Source: CAYGZA01 sp964354135 (GTDB lineage Bacteria > Planctomycetota > Planctomycetia > Pirellulales > Thermoguttaceae). From it: DNA of 6,185 bases. The notes under the pieces were generated by a model. The model saw nothing but the letters and a program-made list of their open reading frames with translations. It was not told where the DNA came from and searched no databases. Numbering within the stretch: the stretch's first letter is position 1; each line of letters opens with the position of its first letter. Position numbers and translations under genes: made by a program. This document shows positions 6,081-6,185 of this stretch, piece by piece. The stretch covers positions 1 through 6,185 of the forward strand of contig CAYGZA010000361.1 of NCBI GenBank assembly GCA_964354135.1, given 5' to 3'.

Positions 6081-6185
6081 ATTACGCGCCAGCGGCTAGA
6101 CTGCCGTTCCATAGCCCCTCTCCCGCGGGCGGGCTCGGGTTGTCCCACATGCTAGTGCCGCTTTCAGTTCAAGAGTTTCGCGTTT

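Larger units (their letters stand above)
5670..6185. other. Region upstream of the sigma gene without a recognisable gene
   Basis: The part next to 5670 must carry the sigma gene's leader and probably its promoter. A plus-strand frame has no stop from 5675 to the window end (first GTG at 5723, reading VSRLRENERQILRLSVSFCE), but third positions are mixed and the later part (rich in P, S, G and L) matches nothing I know. A minus-strand frame from 5976 to 5716 (86 codons) and another minus-strand stretch with LDVPRRPAGLGGDEFQTLRE (about 5880-5800) are also unrecognised. The sequence could be noncoding, or an eroded gene. A palindrome CCCGCGGG lies at 6122-6129. A G-rich tract is listed separately. 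Confidence 0.45.

Overview
The window looks like chromosomal DNA from a GC-rich planctomycete. I infer this from the gene families and their arrangement (a DUF58 gene followed by a three-helix VWA membrane protein, and an ECF sigma factor coupled to a one-helix LolA-like protein); there is no phylogenetic marker here to prove it. The window has two unrelated gene modules facing each other, with a broken gene between them.

Left edge (1-226): a palindrome-rich leader with two exact copies of a 37-bp element 75 bp apart and two perfect hairpins (10-bp and 8-bp stems). No gene is convincingly complete here, although one forward frame stays open through both repeats. Plus-strand module (227-3096): a DUF58 protein with a MIDAS-type metal site, overlapping by one base a 660-residue BatA-like membrane protein with its own VWA domain. 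In the MoxR/DUF58/VWA systems these two usually work with an AAA+ MoxR ATPase, which is not in this window and would be expected upstream if present. Behind it, at 3147-3553, lie the remains of what looks like a SAM-dependent methyltransferase gene. Its ribosome binding site and both ends are readable, but in three different frames, and the catalytic middle is missing.

Middle (3554-3853): about 300 bp with no gene, where the two modules converge. Minus-strand module (5669 down to 3854): an ECF sigma factor that probably starts at TTG, overlapping by 8 bp (ATGAATGA) a single-pass membrane protein with a LolA-like extracytoplasmic region. This protein is best read as the sigma factor's regulator or anti-sigma partner. 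The module has visibly more mixed third codon positions than the plus-strand operon.

Right edge (5670-6185): upstream sequence of the sigma gene, then about 500 bp with no recognisable gene. It contains a G-rich tract fitting the G-quadruplex pattern and a long stop-free plus-strand frame without coding-like composition. I saw no RNA gene, CRISPR array or insertion sequence. I found no clearly new system; the most informative items are the three-frame methyltransferase remnant, the repeat and hairpin leader, and the sigma/anti-sigma pair without a zinc-binding motif.
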